DNA of 64,000 nt from Ehretia macrophylla (Eukaryota > Streptophyta > Magnoliopsida > Boraginales > Ehretiaceae), in NCBI GenBank assembly GCA_037974665.1, contig CM075767.1, positions 28,049,498 to 28,113,497 on the forward strand, written 5' to 3'. The stretch's first letter is position 1. Every line of letters starts with the position of its first letter. The translations under genes were made by a program, and so were the position numbers. Positions 24,722 to 37,097 of this stretch are shown piece by piece. The notes beneath the pieces are model-generated. The model saw only the letters and a list, made by a program, of their open reading frames with translations, made no database searches and was not told the origin of the DNA.

Positions 24722-25766
24722 TTAGTTAGCTCTAAGCCGGGATAGGGTCCTCGGCCTGTCGGGTAGTAACCCTTGAGTGTGTGCTTGTTAAGTGTGTGTC
24801 TTGAAAGTGTATGCCTGCATGTGTGATTGTGTGTCTTGTATCTAATGTTTGCACCTATATGATATAATTATGTGTTACGTGCTAAGTGTGTGCTAAGTGA
24901 AGTAAAGTGGCTAGTTATGCATCAAATTGACCTCGTGAATTGTTAATTGCTTGAATTGTTGCTTGTAATGTGTGTATTTGAATGTCTTGGATTGAGTTGT
25001 GTTATGATTGACTTGATTGTTGTCCTTGAATGACTTTGATGATTACACTATGTCATAAACTCTTATATAAACATGTTTGCATAATAGTTTAAAACATATA
25101 TGTGTAAATGTGATATCTTGGCATTCATACATGTCCCATTGAATTGGTAAGAAAGACTTCATCCTCCCCCCCATGAACGGAGGTGATTAGTGGCTAGCCT
25201 TTCAAGTTATATGGATTAGTAGGAATGTGAAGCGATTGATCAGCCCTTTTTTTTGGGAGTTGGTGTTGTGGGCAGAACTCAGTTATTGGGATTTCTTCCA
25301 AGGCATTTTTCTATGCTCATTAGTCAGAAATGAATGGCGTCCCTTGGGATTTCTATATGACTGTTCTCTAAGGCATTCTCTTGGTATTTTCTTATTTAGC
25401 ATTCTTCTGGTATTTTCTTATTGGCATTTCTCTGAAGATTTGGTATTTGGAATTCTATTTAGCCATATTATATGGTATTATCTACAGTATTTATGCTCCA
25501 ATCTTTTATTGGTATTTTGTAGCTACTTTAGTTGGGATTATATTATTCTACAGTGTTCGTGCCAGCGGGATTCTTATTTGGATTTCTATGTAGCATTTCT
25601 ATTGGAGCCTTTATTTGGCCTTATTACTTGGGGATTCGCTGGCAGTACTACTGGGATCTCTTAATGGGTTCTTACGAGAATTCGTATACGGTATTCATGC
25701 TCAGCAACTGATGAAGAGTAATTGAAGTTGGTTTTCAGTTGATGCAGATGTTCTCTTGTGAAGAAG
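24722..25766 (+). other. Internal region of the non-autonomous element, no gag or pol
   Basis: No retroviral motif in any frame. The 145-residue plus ORF at 25227-25664 is very rich in F, W, L and Y and is encoded by a stretch of quasi-repeats of the type 'ggtattttct' and 'ggcatttttc', so I regard it as low-complexity rather than a gene. The region may serve packaging and reverse transcription only. Confidence 0.75.
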
Positions 25767-25802
25767 AATTGCGTGGACGCAATTTTTTTAAGGGGGAGAG
25801 GA
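25767..25802 (+). promoter_or_regulatory. Hairpin plus polypurine tract of the non-autonomous element
   Basis: AATTGCGTGGACGCAATT at 25767-25784 (8-bp stem), then a T run and AAGGGGGAGAGGA ending at 25802, next to the 3' LTR. The same module is found in the middle autonomous element. Confidence 0.85.
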
Positions 25803-28291
25803 TGTGACGCCCGAGATTTAGCCATGCATTTAATTACTGTTGCATCTTTGTTTACGCATTTCCTTCTGTGCATTATCGACTGCCTTCTTGGGTTACTATT
25901 CATTCCATTTCTAAACTGTCTTCTATTAATTAATTAGCATTTTTATTAAATCATATTAATTGTAAAAGTAGTGGGAAAAATGTGCATTTGAGCTAAAGGC
26001 GTTAGGAGGGCTCGTTTAGAAAATAATTTTAGAAGTCAAGTGAATAGTGTTACGTAACTAACTTAGGTAATTAATTAGCTAGCATATATTTTACCATCTA
26101 AGTTCGTTTTAAAGCTTACTACGCACATTTTATTAGATCAATTAAGCACCCAATTGACCCCACCATAACTTAACCCTTTTATATATCACCTAAACTCATA
26201 AAATGCAAAAAAAAAAAAAAAAAGCTGAAACAGGAGCCCCAAACCCGACAGCAGCAAGAGAAGAAAAGAGAGAGATTTTGCTCACCAAGCCTCCAATCCA
26301 AGCCTCTCCAAGCCTTGAGCAACTAGTGTAGGGTGTTTGCAAGGTTCCTAGGTGCTCCTACGCGTATTGGTGAGGGATTTAATGGCTTGTTTTTGCATTT
26401 GTAAATAGTTGCTCAATTCTTGAATTGTTGAAAATATGATTAAATGCCATTGTAATTGTTATCTATGCTAATATACCATCTATATGAATGCTAGAGAACA
26501 CATTTGAGCCGTTGTTTCGCTTTTTAAACGGTTAGAATCGTTAGTTTAAATTTTAGGGTGAATAGTGACGTTTTTTCTAGGGTTTTGTGTAATTGCTCGA
26601 ATTAGCTTGATTTAATGCTTCTAATAGATGCCTTAGGTGCTAATGAAGGTAGTCTAATAGCCCCGTGCACTTGAATTGCTTTAAAATCGCATAAAACGTA
26701 AAATAGTCGACTTTAATAAAGGGGTTTCGGGGTTAAGACGAATCCGGGTGGATTCGGGCTTTACTTTTGGTATCCTTAGGCTACCTAGGTACTATAGAAG
26801 CTTTGGTAACCCTTGTTTGAAGCCCGAATGAGGTTTGCGTAGTTTAAAGCCAAAAGAGGGAAATTGGGGCTTTCGGGGTAAATGCGGGCATTTGATTGAG
26901 TTCGAGGGTTGAGAGGGTACCTTGGGGGTTAGTTAGAAGGTTGGGAGAGTTTCCTTTGAAAATGAAATCATTAACTTTGGTTTAGAAGAGAAATAGTTCG
27001 AAAAACAAAGGGGTTTAGGTGCAATTTAAGTTGCCTCACACTTCTAAACCCATGTCAGGACTTCTTGAGTGTTTATATGTGATTTTAAATTGATTTGGAG
27101 CTTTTGGTATGATTCTATGCTTATTTGGTATATGTTCATTTGTAAACTGCTTATTAGTTTCTATATTTGCTTCCATCCTAATTGCAACGAGGTCAACCTA
27201 CTTTGTTGATCCTCATATGTGTTAATGCTTATATTATTGCTATTAACATGCCATCGTTGAGTGCATTGCATAGTGGTTGCGCAACCATAGTGTCGGGGCG
27301 GATGTGTTGAATATCGGCTGGGCGGCAGAGGGCTTGCCAGTGGATATTCAAACTCCGTGCCCTATTCCCTCATTCGCCTGGTCCGGAGATTGCCAGGGGA
27401 TGTTGGGTCGTAGGATTCGGGGTACATCCGGAGTACACCCACTGGAGTGATTGGGGTTATGCCGGCTTATCGTGATCGTGCTCGTGGTTCGTGGATCGTG
27501 AATGAAGACCAGTGAAGATTGGTGTATAGGGGATTGGTGAAATGTATCCTTTTTAATGTGTGGTTACTTAAGTTATCATTGTTTCTTAAATTGTCTAAGT
27601 GATATTGTCGTATAACTATATTATCTGTTGCATTGCACGCCCCGGGACTATATCCCTCACTGGGCAACAGTGGTTGCTCATACCTCGCTAACATGTTTCA
27701 GGTGGCGCAGTTGGAGGAGTTGCCTTAGTTGCTGTGTGATTGTTGTCTAAGGTGGATGTGCCTTCTAGTTGCTATGTGAAGGTTTTGTTGTTCTATGTTA
27801 TAATCTATTTTGAGGCCTTAAGGCTCATGTATGTATTTGAGTAATATGTAAGCTGGAAGTCAGATGACTGTAGTAGCAGTGGTAATTCTATGGCTTGTAA
27901 TAACTTATGTTTCTGTTTTTAACCATTTTGCATGCTTGGGAGTGAATGACCTAATGTAGGATGTTTCATCTCTTAAGAATGTTTTAATGTTATCTTAGAA
28001 TGGCATAGCTATTAGATTAAGTTTAAATCAAGTTACCTGCATGCTTGTGTGGTTTTGGAATTGTTGTTTGCTTCAAGGCTCGGATGGCCGTGAATCTTTA
28101 AATATTTAGCCATGAAAAGTTTGTTTACCTTGTAGTTACCTTATTTGAGAATTTACAGGTTTTCAGAATGTCCATAGTACAGGGGAAACTCTGTCCGTTT
28201 TTCCCTAAAATTTTGTGACCGGGTTTGGTATTGGGTTGAGAATAGCATGGTTATTAGAGCCTCCGGTCTCGTGAGGGATCAGGGCGTTACA
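25803..28291 (+). repeat. 3' LTR of the non-autonomous element
   Basis: Starts TGTGACGCCCGAG, ends AGGGCGTTACA; 2489 bp. Near-identical to 22217-24707. The ORF 27467-27694 and its twin at 23883-24110 are LTR-borne chance frames. Confidence 0.94.
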
Positions 28292-28296
28292 ATTTC

Positions 28297-30496
28297 TACC
28301 TTAGGTCATTCACTCCCAAGCAAGCAAAGCGAATAGAAGTAGATCATAAGTTATTACAGTTTATAGGCTTTCAAAGCTACAACCCAACCAACTAATCTTC
28401 AACTTATACAACAAGCATATACATAGCCCTTGGGTTACAAAATAGTACATAAAGTAATCAGATGAGTCTTCCACATAGCAGAAAATTCATTAACCACCTC
28501 AAGCAATCAGACACAGCAACTAAGGTAAAGGCTCGATCTGAACTTCTTCTTCCTCAACTAAATCAACAAGCTGGGGATCACCCTCAGCGTCTCCTGAAAC
28601 AGATATCGAGGTATGAGCAACCACTGTTGCCCAGTGAGGGATATAGTCCCGGGGCGTGCAATGCAACATATAATACAATCATACAACAATAACACTTAGA
28701 CAATTAAAGAAACAACGATAACTTAAATAACCACACATTTAAAAGGATACGTTTCAACAATCCCCTATACACCAATCTTCACCGGTCTTCAATCACGATC
28801 CACGAACCACGAGCACGATCACGATAAGCCGGGATAACCCCAATCACTCCAGTGGGTGTACTCCGGATGTACCCCGAATCCTACGACCCAACATCCCCTG
28901 GCAATCTCCGGACCAGGCGAATGAGGGACTAGGGCACGGAGTTTGAATATCCACCGGCAAGCCCTCTGCCGCCCAGCCGATATTCAACACATCCGCCCCT
29001 GACACTATGGTTGCGCAACCACTATGCAATGCACTTAACGATGACAAGTTAATAGCAATAATATAAGAATTAACACATATGAGGATCAACAAAGTAGGTT
29101 GACCTCGATGCAATGAGAATAGAACAATTATATAAGCAAATATGCAGTTTTGCAAAGAGACATTACAAAATAATCATTGAATTATACCCAAAAGCTCCGA
29201 ATCAACTTAATATCACATATAAACACTCAAGAAGACATGCCGTGGGTTTAGAAATGTGAGACAACCGAAATTGCACTTAAACCCCTTTATTTTACAAACT
29301 ATTTCTCTTCCAAACCAAAGTTAATGATTTCATTTTCAAAGAGAACTCTCCCAACCTTCTAACTAACCCTCAAGGTACCCTCTCAACCCTCTAACTCATT
29401 CAAATGCCCGCGTTTACCCCGAAAGCCCCAAATTCCCTCTTATGGCTTTAAACTACACATACAACGTCCGAGCTTCAAACAAGGGATATCAAGGCATCTA
29501 TAGCACCTAGGTAGCCTAAGGATACTAGAATTGAAGCCCGAATCCACCCGGATTCGCATTAACCCCAAAAGCCCCAAGTTAAAGTCGGCTATTTTCCATT
29601 TTAAGCGATTTAAGGGCAATGCAAGTGCACGGGGCTATTAGGTTATCTTTACTAGCACCTAAGGCATCTATTAGAAGCATTAAATCAAGCTAATTCGAGC
29701 AATTACACAAAACCATAGAAAAACGTCACTATTCACCCTAAAAATCAAACTAACGATTCTAACCGTTTAAATTGCGAAACGACGGCTCAAATGTGTTCTC
29801 TAGCATTCATATAGATGGTATATTAGCATAGATAACAATTACAATGGCATTTAATCATATTTTCAACAAATCAAGAAATGAGCAACTATTTAAAAATGCA
29901 AAAACAAGTCGTGAAATCCCTCACCAAAGCGCGTAGGAGCACCTAGGAACCTTGCACACACCCTACACTAGTTGTTCAAGGCTTGGAGAGGCTTGGATTG
30001 GAGGCTTGGTGAGCAAAATCTCTTCCTTTTTCTCCCTTGGAGCTGTCGGGTTTCTGCTCTCTGTTTCAGCTTTTAATTTTTTTTTTCTTTTGCATTTTAT
30101 GAGCTTAAGTGATGTATAAAAGGGCTAAGTTGAGGTGGGGTCATTTGGGTGCTTAAGTGATCTAATATAATGCGCGTATTGAGCTTAAAACGAGCTTAGA
30201 TAGTAAAATATATGCTAGCTAATTAAATTTCTAAGTTATGTTACGTAACACTATTCACTCAACTACAAAAATCATTTTCTAAACGAGCCCTCCTAACGCC
30301 TTTAGCTCAAATGCACATTTTTCCCACTACTTTTACAATTAATATGATTTAATAAAAATGCTAATTAGCTAATAGAAAGCAGTTTAAAAATGGAGTGAAT
30401 AGTAATCATAAAAGTCAGTTAGTAAGGCACAGAAATAAATGCGCAAACAAGGGATGCAATAGTAATTAAATGCATGGCTAAATCTCGGGCGTCACA
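28297..30496 (-). repeat. 5' LTR of the middle element, 5' piece
   Basis: Continues the LTR left at 22216 with no loss of sequence apart from the ATTTC duplication (28292-28296). Ends TGTGACGCCCG... on its own strand at 30496, followed by the outer target duplication AGTAC. Confidence 0.93.
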
Positions 30497-30501
30497 AGTA
30501 C

Positions 30502-31480
30502 CCCTGAGGCGAAGATGTGGAAATTTACGATTGGGCTGAGGCCAGAAATTCAGGACCAGTTGGCTTCGCATGACTTCACTACCTATGCTGCTCTCCTTGC
30601 TGCTGCCTCCCGAGTTGTGAAGAGGAAACTTGATAGAGCTGGTTCGAGCCAGCCGAACAAGAAACCATATCAACTTCTAGGATAGTAGAGGAAATTCCAG
30701 ACTCAGAGTCGTAGTCAAGGCCAGAGCCAGAACAAACCAATTAATAACCGTGGCCCGACTAAAGCACCGTCAGCCTCTTCCACCCGCGGATCCACAGGTA
30801 GTTCACCTACTGCTCAGTCTATTAACCGTTCTTACTGTGACAAGAAGGGTCACACCGAGGCCCAGTGCTGGAAGAAGTCAGGACGATGTGTGCGGTGTGG
30901 CAGTGAACAACATCAGATCAAGGATTGCCCTAAATGGCAAGGAGGACAAAATCAAGTTAAACCAGTTGGTAGAGGCAAGACTCCAGTTCCTAAAGTTCAG
31001 GCTCGAGCTTACGCTATTGAGTGCGAGGAGCTTCCAGAGGAGACCGCTGTTGTTGAAGGTACATTCTTGATACTGAATCAACCTGTTAGGGTGCTAATTG
31101 ATCCAGGTGCTACTCATTCATTTATTACTCCCTTATGTGTGCAACATGTGAAACTACGAGTTGTATGTTTGCCTTACGAAGTAGAAGTTGGTACTCCGAT
31201 GGGTTCTAAACTTGTTACTCGCTCAGCTTGCAAAGCATTTAAAATTCAAATTAAAGATAGGGAATTCTCAGCCAATCTTATTGTATTACCCTTTCGAGAC
31301 TATGAAGTCATCTTAGGGTTGGACTGGTTGGCAAAGCATCATGCCCAACTATATTGCCGGACGAAGATTGTAACATTCCAGATACTTGGTCAACCAATAT
31401 TGGAGGTCATGGGTCGAAGAGACTTCACCGGGAGTTCCATCATTTCATCTATGAAAGCAGTGAAGTCCTTGAGGAAATGA
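30502..31480 (+). pseudogene. Gag C-terminus and protease of the outer Gypsy element
   Basis: Gag resumes after the AGTAC duplication (MWKFTIGLRPEIQDQLASHD). Two adjacent stops at about 30683-30688 follow KPYQLLG. The nucleocapsid near 30835-30930 has an intact second knuckle (CVRCGSEQHQIKDC); the first has lost its first Cys (R at that place). The protease active site reads LIDPGATHSFI near 31100, where the family has D-S/T-G, so the catalytic loop is altered. ILGLDWLAKHH near 31310. TGA ends the piece at 31478-31480; the frame then continues. Confidence 0.9.
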
Positions 31481-32917
31481 TGTAATGGATACTTAGCTTA
31501 CCTCATCAACAAGCCGTCGGACAAAGCTAAGTTGGAGGAGATGCTAGTGATTAAAGATTTTGCGGATGTGTTTCCAGAAGAATTGCCCAGTTTACCCCCA
31601 AATCGGGAGATCGAGTTCATTATAGAATTACTGCCTAGCACCCAGCCGATATCTAAAGCTCCTTATCGTATAGCACCAGCCGAGCTACAAGAATTGAAAG
31701 ACCAATTGCAAGGATTGTTGAAGAAGGGGTTTGTTCAACCAAGTTCTTCTCCGTGGGGTGTACCAGTCCTATTTGTAAAGACGAAAGACAGAACGTTAAG
31801 GCTATGCATCGATTACCGAGGATTGAACCAAGTGACCGTCAAGAATAAATACCCACTTCCACTGATCGATGAGTTGTTTGATCAACTTCAGGGAGCCAAA
31901 GTATATTCGAAGCTCGACTTGAGGCAAGGGTACTATCAGTTGCGAATCAAAAAGGAGGATGTGCCTAAAACGGCTTTCAGGACGAGATATGGGCATTATG
32001 AATATGTGGTGATGCCATTTGGGCTAACTAATGCCCCTGCAGCTTTTATGGACTTGATGCACAGGGTGTTTCAACCCTACTTGGACCAATTTGTGGTGAT
32101 CTTTATTGATGATATTTTGGTATACTCGAAATCCGAGGCTGAGCATAAACAACATCTGCGATTGGTACTACAGAAACTTCGAAAGCTTCAATTGTATGCG
32201 AAGTTTAGCAAATGCGAATTTTGGTTGCAGTAGATTGCATTTTTGGGGCACATCATATCCCAAGAGGGAATAGCGGTAGATCCAGCAAAGATAGAAGCGG
32301 TGATGTCTTGGAAGAAGCCGGAAAATGTTACGGAGGTTTGGAGTTTTCTTGGTCTAGCCGGCTATTATCGGAGGTTCGTGAAGGATTTCTCAAAGATCGC
32401 AGAACCGCTTACAAAGCTCACTCAAAAGAAAACAAAGTTCATGTCGGATGACAAGTTTGAGAACAGCTTCCAAGAACTGAAGAAAAGATTGACTACTGCA
32501 CCTGTTCTTGCATTGCCTAAAGGGAGTCAAGGTTTTGTAATCTATAGCGATGCTTCGAAGGAAGGATTGGGTTGTGTGTTGATGCAAAATGGTAGAGTGA
32601 TTGCGTATGCCTCTAGGAAACCGAAGCCGTATGAATTGAACTACCCGACGCATGATTTGAAGTTAGCGGCTATTGTGTTTGCACTCAAGAAATGGAGGCT
32701 CTATTTGTGGGGTAACAAGTTCGAGGTGTTTACTGATCACAAGAGTTTGAAATACTTGTTCTCACAAAAAGAGTTGAGCATGCGGCAAAGACGGTGGATA
32801 GAGCTTTTAGATGATTATAACTGCACAATCAATTATGTGCAGGGTAAAGCAAATGTAGTTGCAGATGCCTTAAGTCGGAAGGCGAGCATGGCAAAACTGG
32901 AAGTTAAGGTGCAATAA
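31481..32917 (+). pseudogene. Reverse transcriptase and RNase H of the outer element
   Basis: [22 protein letters not shown] near 31799, [35 protein letters not shown], and active site FIDDIL near 32102-32119. TAG at 32231-32233 cuts it; the same frame resumes at 32234. RNase [21 protein letters not shown] near 32534, [27 protein letters not shown] near 32734, [25 protein letters not shown] at 32915-32917 ends it. All pieces are in one frame, so decay here is by point changes only. Confidence 0.93.
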
Positions 32918-33789
32918 TTGTTAGAAGAAGCATTTTTGTGGAAACCACAATTGACTCAAAAAGGGTTACTTTTTGCCACTACACAGGTTCAATCGACCTT
33001 GATGTCTAAATTACGAGAGGCTCAACAGAAGGACCAACAGTTTTAGAAAATTAAAGAAAGCAACACAGATTTCAAGTTTCATGATAATGGTATTTGGAGG
33101 TTTAGGAATCGGATTTGTGTTCCTAATGAGCCAGAGCTGAAAAAGAAGATTCTTGAAGAAGCCCATAATTCAAGATATACTATTCACCCTGGTGGAACAA
33201 AGATGTACCGGGATTTGAAGCAACACTATTGGTGGAATAACATGAAGAGAGAGATTGCGGAGTTTGTGGCACGGTGTTTGACTTGCCAGAGTGTCAAAGT
33301 ATAACATCAATGACCAGCAGGTTTACTTCAGCCGTTGGAAATTCCTCAATGGAAATGGGAACATATAACTATGGACTTTGTCATGGACCTGCCCAGGTTA
33401 CAAAAGGATCATGACGCCATTTGGGTCATAGTGGATAGATTGACCAAGTCAGCGTACTTCTTACCGATGAACAAGGAGGATAGTCCTGAGAAATTGGGAG
33501 ATATGTATGTGGCGGATATTTTAAGATTGCACGGGATGCCTGTGAGTATTGTATCAGATAGGGATCCTCGTTTTACTTCCTGATTTTGGAAGAGATTGCA
33601 AGAAGCTTTGGGAACGAAGTTAAGTTTCAGCACGGCTTATCACCCTCAGACTGATGGACAATCTAAGAGAACTATTCAGTTTCTGGAGGATATGCTGAGG
33701 GCGTGTGTTTCAGATTTCGGGAAAGGTTGGGAGAAATATCTGCCTTTAGCGGAGTTCGCTTATAATAACAGTTATCAGGCCACTATCGG
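32918..33789 (+). pseudogene. Integrase N-terminal and core part of the outer element
   Basis: H2C2 zinc part at about 33165-33295 (HPGGTKMYRDLKQHYWWNN, CLTCQ). Core: ITMDFVMDLP near 33367, SIVSDRDPRF near 33545, then TAFHPQTDGQ-type motif ([14 protein letters not shown]) near 33630. The third catalytic acid, Glu in QSERT in the relative, is Lys here (QSKRT, a G-to-A step), so this enzyme would be dead even without its stops. Stops occur near 33043, 33301, 33310 and 33581. Cut at 33789/33790 by a solo LTR in the motif YQATIG. Confidence 0.9.
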
Positions 33790-36418
33790 TGTAACACCCC
33801 GATCCCTCTCGAGACCAGGAGTTCTATCAATCAATCTAATCACAACTCAATTCCAAACCCGGGCAAAATTTTAGGGAAAGACGGACGGAGTCTCCCCTGT
33901 TTCTAGGCAAAATGTAAAACCTGTAATAACATATAAGTGGACCAGCACCATGTCCAACCATACAAACACCTCAAGGCCATCCGAGCCTTGTTTCTCAGCA
34001 ATTAAACACAACAAGTATACATTTCCAATTTAAAAGCTAACCTATCTCTTTTCATCTTTGACAAAAACATTCATGCTAGGCAATTAAACTACACTAACCC
34101 ATTACATAAAATAGACTATCATACCATTCTAGCTTTTTTCCCTTGGCATTACAAACATACATTAAAATTAAACTATTCTATCTGAATACATAACTAGCTT
34201 TTCATTCTACCTCAATTACCTAGTTGAATTTAAATTACATTCCTTTTAAAAATAAATACATACAACACATGAACATACATCTTTACATCTTTGACAACTC
34301 AAGCCACATAGCACGCAAGACAACTCCTCAAGCATGATCTTTCACGTAATCACGAACTTTCCAGCTAACATGGCATTTCCTGAAATGTGGTGGTGAGGAG
34401 TGAGTATACACAACACGTATACTCAGTGAGGGCGAGACAGATATCGAGGTGGAGAGAAAGAAGTTCGTGCAATGCAAATAGGTACAGCTAAGCAATATAA
34501 TTGACAAGCAAGCACTCAATATAAACAATCAATACAATAATCAATTAATAAAAGCATTAACACAACCATTCAAAGCTATACCACACTCTGAAGGCTATGG
34601 TTCACTCGAGCGAGAAATGTACCGATCACGAATTCAATGACTTTAACGATGACGCGCCGGCTCACCCACCTTATAACTTCCGTTTAGAGTACTCCGGACA
34701 TACCCTGTCAATTCTACGACCCAAAACTCCCTGGGTGGCAACCCAAGTGAGAAAAGGGAATAGGACACGGAGCTAGAGCAACCAACACTGGCAACCCGAG
34801 GCTACCCAGAGAGGCCCATCACTCACGTGCCTAACACTTATGCAATGCAATACAAGATATTTTAACGATAATCGAGCAAGGCATTGAAGTGCAAGTCAGT
34901 AACAACATGCGATACAATAAGCACACAATAAGCAATTACAATCAATAAAGTAATAAGTACAACACCAACAAACATTACCAACAATTGATATACAAATTCA
35001 ATCAAAATCAACTTTAACAAGCATAACAAGCATTATTAAGCATTTTATAGGCATTATACTATGAAAACACACAAAATCACACAATGACCCCATCTTTCAA
35101 AACGCTATTACTTTCAAACGAGCCACGAGTTTTGGAAACCGACTTCACTAATCCTCCTAGGTCACCATAAGACACGTCTAAAGACCCCAAAACCTTACTT
35201 AACCCTAGAATTCACGCAAAGCCCCAATTTCCCTCTTTGCTCGTTTGAACTACCGCTACCCTAACCAAACACCCAACCAACGCCATAATCACCCCAAAAG
35301 TGCTTCCATGGCCTCCCGAGACAATGCCATCACGCAAAACGATAAAATGCCAAACTTGACCTAAACGACCCCAACTTTCACTAAGCCAATTTTCTCCGTT
35401 TTTCCATTACACAAACCAATTAAACCACACATTTAGGCATTCTAGCATATCTAGCACCTTCCTACATCAACAGAACGCATAACGGAACAACTTCATCGAA
35501 ACGGGAATTTACTATTCATAATTTACTATTCAACTATCAATTTCAATTTCAATTTCGATATTCAACCGCAGAAAATGCTAAAAAGCTATAAATACATGTT
35601 CTACAATCAACAAGGAATATTCTTTAAGCAACAAAACGGATAAAATAACAATCTACGCATAATTTCTAAAAATTAAAGTTTAGACATAATATTTTCAAAT
35701 GCGCAAATAACGATGAAACCCTTACCTTAGACGCTCCTAGACGCTAGGAAAACCTCGTTGGAAGCCTAAAAAACAACCCCGTGGAAGCCCTCGCGAAGAT
35801 GTGAAGATTTGAAGTTGAAATTTCTTTTTTTTCTCTCCTTCTATTTTTGGCCCTTAGCATTCAGTTTTTCAGCTTTCTTTTTTATTATATTGTGCTATTT
35901 TAAGCTATTATAAAAGATGACAACAAGTCAATTTGGTCAAGGCTTGGTCAACTAACTTAAAAATTGGTCAAATAAGCTTGTTTTATGCATTTTAAAGCTA
36001 AAACAACCACCCCAAATCTAATTCTAGTTAAATACAACTTAAAATACCAAAATTAAAACACTAAATACTAGTTTTCACTATTTGCTGAGGACTGGAAATC
36101 ATTTCCTAACTATCGCTCTCGATATGCTACGCACTTTGCGACAATAAAAGAATAACAATTAAATCTCAAAGAATTTAAGAAAATATAATTTTCAAAAAGT
36201 AACATAGTTCAAAATCTACTCCGACTCGGTCCTACTTTTCATTTAATTGAAAACCGAGCATTAAGGTGCAAGAAAAATGAAACCGATTAACATAAATATG
36301 AAAATGAAGCTACAAATGAACGTTTAACTAAAATAAACACATAATTCAATGCTAACATTTAAGATGTCACTTAATTAAATGCAATTAAATGCCATTAAAT
36401 GCATGTCGGGTTATCACA
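33790..36418 (-). mobile_element. Solo LTR inserted in the outer element's integrase
   Basis: 2629 bp, on its own strand TGTGATAACCCGACATGC...GGGGTGTTACA. ATCGG at 33785-33789 and 36419-36423 is the target duplication. No primer site, polypurine tract or coding sequence inside, so it is the product of LTR-LTR recombination. It belongs to a family different from the nested elements but shares the GTAC-TCCGGA-type box (34689-34703) and the GACTCCGTCCG box near 33885. Confidence 0.92.
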
Positions 36419-36423
36419 ATCGG

Positions 36424-37057
36424 GATGGCCCTATTTGAGGCATTGTATGGACGTAAGTGTCGATCCCCAATTTACTGGGACGAAGTAGTGAGACAAAGAC
36501 TTTTGACCCGACCCTTCTACCTGAACTTATGAAGACTGTTGATAATGTCCACCTCATCTGGAAATGGATGCTTACCACCCAAAGCAGGAAGAAAAGTTAT
36601 GCAGACCAACGGAGACGGAGTCTAGAGTTTGAGGTCGGTGACAAAGAGTTCTTGAAGATATCACCCCGAAGGGGGGCTGATTAAACATGGCAAGGGTGGA
36701 AAGTTGAGCCCGAGATTTGTAGGAGCATTTGAGATAATTGAGAAGGTTGGCAAATTGGCGTATCGCCTGGAACTACCCCAAAACCTCTCCAATATTCACG
36801 ATGTCTTTCATGTTTCAATGCTACGGAAGTATCACCCTGATCCATCACATATCTTGGAGCCAGAGCCGTTGCAGCTTCGGGAGAACTTGTCTTATGAAGA
36901 GAAGCCCATTCGGATCCTAGACCAGCAAGATCGGGAGTTGCACAACAAATCTATATCGACGGTGAAAGTGTTATGGGATCACCATAGAGTTGAAGAAGCA
37001 ACGTGGGAAAGACGAGACCAGATGGAGCAACAGTATCCAGCTTTATTTCAAAGGTAA
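36424..37057 (+). pseudogene. Integrase C-terminus and chromodomain of the outer element
   Basis: Resumes with LFEALYGRKCRSPIYWDEV, the motif that follows the integrase core. Two frameshifts: near 36490 (after WDEV) and near 36675 (after KISPR). Then [20 protein letters not shown] and a chromodomain near 36900-37040 ([18 protein letters not shown]), ending with TAA at 37055-37057. Unlike the upstream part of pol, this part has indels. Confidence 0.9.
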
Positions 37058-37061
37058 TATC

Positions 37062-37097
37062 GAATTTCGGGATGAAATTCTTTTAAGGAGGGGAGGA
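37062..37097 (+). promoter_or_regulatory. Hairpin plus polypurine tract of the outer element
   Basis: GAATTTC (37062-37068), loop GGGAT, GAAATTC (37074-37080) is a 7-bp perfect stem, then AAGGAGGGGAGGA up to the LTR at 37098. It is at the same place as the hairpin of the middle element but of different sequence. Confidence 0.85.

Larger units (their letters stand above)
22217..28291 (+). mobile_element. Non-autonomous (LARD-like) LTR retrotransposon nested in the middle element's LTR
   Basis: Two LTRs (22217-24707, 25803-28291) enclose only about 1.1 kb. TSD ATTTC (22212-22216 and 28292-28296). It has a primer site, the hairpin and a polypurine tract matching those of the middle element, and its LTR ends are the same, but no gag or pol. 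It must have moved with proteins from an autonomous relative, most likely the family of the middle element. LTRs differ at about twenty positions plus an A-tract by eye, so it is young. The label LARD is used loosely; the internal region is shorter than in classical LARDs. Confidence 0.93.
14387..30496 (-). mobile_element. Middle Ty3/Gypsy retrotransposon (chromodomain), itself hit by a third element
   Basis: Inserted in the gag of the outer element in the opposite direction. Its 3' LTR is 14387-16877, its 5' LTR 21925-22216 plus 28297-30496. AGTAC at 14382-14386 and 30497-30501 is the target duplication. It is about 10 kb without the nested element. LTRs differ at roughly two dozen positions by eye (near 99% identity), so the insertion is rather young. 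The gag-pol frame is free of frameshifts but has seven stops. Confidence 0.93.
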
